A stretch of 41,563 bases of DNA, from NCBI GenBank assembly GCA_964058845.1, contig CAXKVR010000945.1, positions 1 to 41,563 of the forward strand, written 5' to 3'. Under the pieces are notes generated by a model. The model did no database searches. It saw only the letters and a list, made by a program, of their open reading frames with translations, and had not been told where the DNA came from. Numbering within the stretch: position 1 is the first letter of the stretch; every line of letters begins with the position of its first letter. Source of the DNA: Carex sylvatica. Lineage: Eukaryota > Streptophyta > Magnoliopsida > Poales > Cyperaceae. Positions 40,662 through 41,563 of this stretch are shown piece after piece. The translations under genes and the position numbers were made by a program.

Positions 40662-41563
40662 ATGGCTAGGGGACGTCCTAGAAGACCACCACCACCCGAC
40701 CCTATTGATGAGCCCATTCCCGTGGATAGCACGGAGCATTTCAGTCCATTATTATGGATACCTCACAGTGAGCATCGAGTCTCACTAGCATCCCGAGAGG
40801 TACGTGATTACTTTATTTTTTTCTTTTTTTACGTTAAATTTTTTTAGAGTTCTCATATTTTTAGATTTTTATGTTGTTTGTTTTTTTTTCAACGCAGAGT
40901 CAGGAGTCTCTAGAAAGCAAGTGTCGGGTTTATGGCATGCAGTACTACTCTCTGATGGACCCGTATCTACACAATCTGGGGTTGTACCATTTGGTCGATA
41001 TATTGGAGACGGAGAGCAAGGCCATTAATGCGTCCCTCATTCAGGGGCTAGTGGAGCGATGGCGCCCCGAGACACACACATTCCATTTGCCGTTCGGGAG
41101 AGATGACAGTGACTCTCCAGGACGTGAGTGTCCTTTGGGGTTTGCCTATCCAGGGCGTGCCCGTCGGTGGCATATCTGACCCCACTGACGAGAACATGAT
41201 TAATGCCAGCCTCGCAGAGCTGTTGGGAGCAGAGCCAGATGTACGTGATAATGGTGGGAGATCGAGATTTCATCTGAAGAAGACGGCGCTGCGAGCTCTG
41301 TTTGCCGATCGAGGTTTGCATTGGCGATCCACGCAGCATGACATTGAGAGGTACTTTTATAAACCATTATATATATATATATATTTATTTTGTATTTTAT
41401 TTCATTGCAAAAAATGGGTTGGTCCCTAATTTTGACATTTCAGATACACACGGGCTTTCGTGATGGACCTATTTGGTTCTGTCATGTTTCCTGATTCGAG
41501 CGGTGATGCCATTCCGATTATGTATCTGGAGCTGTTGAGAGACCTTGGGTCATCAAGAAAGTA
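40662..41563 (+). pseudogene. Second plant mobile domain (PMD) protein gene, 5' part, one frameshift, runs off the window
   Basis: Exons 40662-40799 (MARGRPRRPPPPDPIDEPIP ... SPLLWIPHSEHRVSLASRE), 40898-41350 and 41444 to the window edge. Family marks: LGLYHLVDILETESKAINAS, LVERWRPETHTFHLPFG, then in the next frame EMTVTLQDVSVLWGLPIQGV, KKTALRALFADRG, and YTRAFVMDLFGSVMFPDSSG. The start was chosen because it directly follows the leader-intron acceptor. One extra base within 41096-41099 (TTCGGGAGAGATG where TTCGG-GAGATG is expected) shifts the frame inside the domain. Everything else seen is open, so a sequencing or assembly slip is possible. Unlike the MULE-borne PMD gene it has no intron after ATGACAG. 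It may belong to another transposon whose other end lies beyond the window, or be a free-standing gene. Confidence 0.75.

Overview
This window is nuclear DNA of a flowering plant, most likely a eudicot. It has AT-rich introns with GT-AG borders, a plant-type tRNA-Val(AAC), plant-specific protein families (ALY/THO4, a plant ZFC3H1-like protein, UNC93-like 3, plant mobile domain proteins) and a dense load of MITEs, SINEs, Copia and Mutator-like DNA. I cannot name the species. All exon models were read by eye from splice sites and protein family fit.

Left part (1-8.2 kb): the 5' four exons of an ALY/REF (THO4) mRNA-export adaptor run on the minus strand and leave the window at base 1. A MITE sits in its first intron. 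A tRNA-Val gene lies 165 bp upstream of its start codon. Beyond it come a tRNA-derived SINE with a perfect 15-bp target duplication, a hairpin MITE and a probable antisense solo LTR of about 1.75 kb.

Centre (8.5-23.0 kb): three apparently intact host genes. (1) A 1530-residue homologue of the nuclear exosome adaptor ZFC3H1/RED1 on the plus strand. It carries an internal 204-bp tandem repeat and is bracketed by two copies of one MITE family. (2) A small intronless two-helix membrane protein on the minus strand. (3) A ten-exon UNC93-like 3 transporter of 448 residues on the minus strand, with a fold-back element in its last intron. A 9-bp-TSD MITE and an 8-bp-TSD hAT-type MITE lie between them.

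Right part (23.9-41.6 kb): mostly transposon territory. It holds a truncated, frameshifted Copia end, a second SINE, two MITEs and one small unrecognised gene with a clear TATA box. A 7.5-kb Mutator-like element follows (29858-37322). Its long inverted ends enclose two genes that face each other: a plant mobile domain (PMD) gene on the plus strand and a MULE transposase on the minus strand. This is the layout of maize MuDR with a PMD gene in the mudrB position. Both genes are broken by stop codons. A second, different PMD gene starts at 38.6 kb and runs off the right edge. It has a TATA box, an untranslated first exon and a 1.9-kb leader intron filled with 245-bp tandem repeats. It carries one frameshift inside the window.

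The most interesting theme is the pairing of PMD genes with a MULE and their shared architecture of an untranslated first exon followed by a repeat-filled leader intron that ends at the start codon. Also notable are several MITE families with 9-bp target duplications, two of which share their terminal bases.
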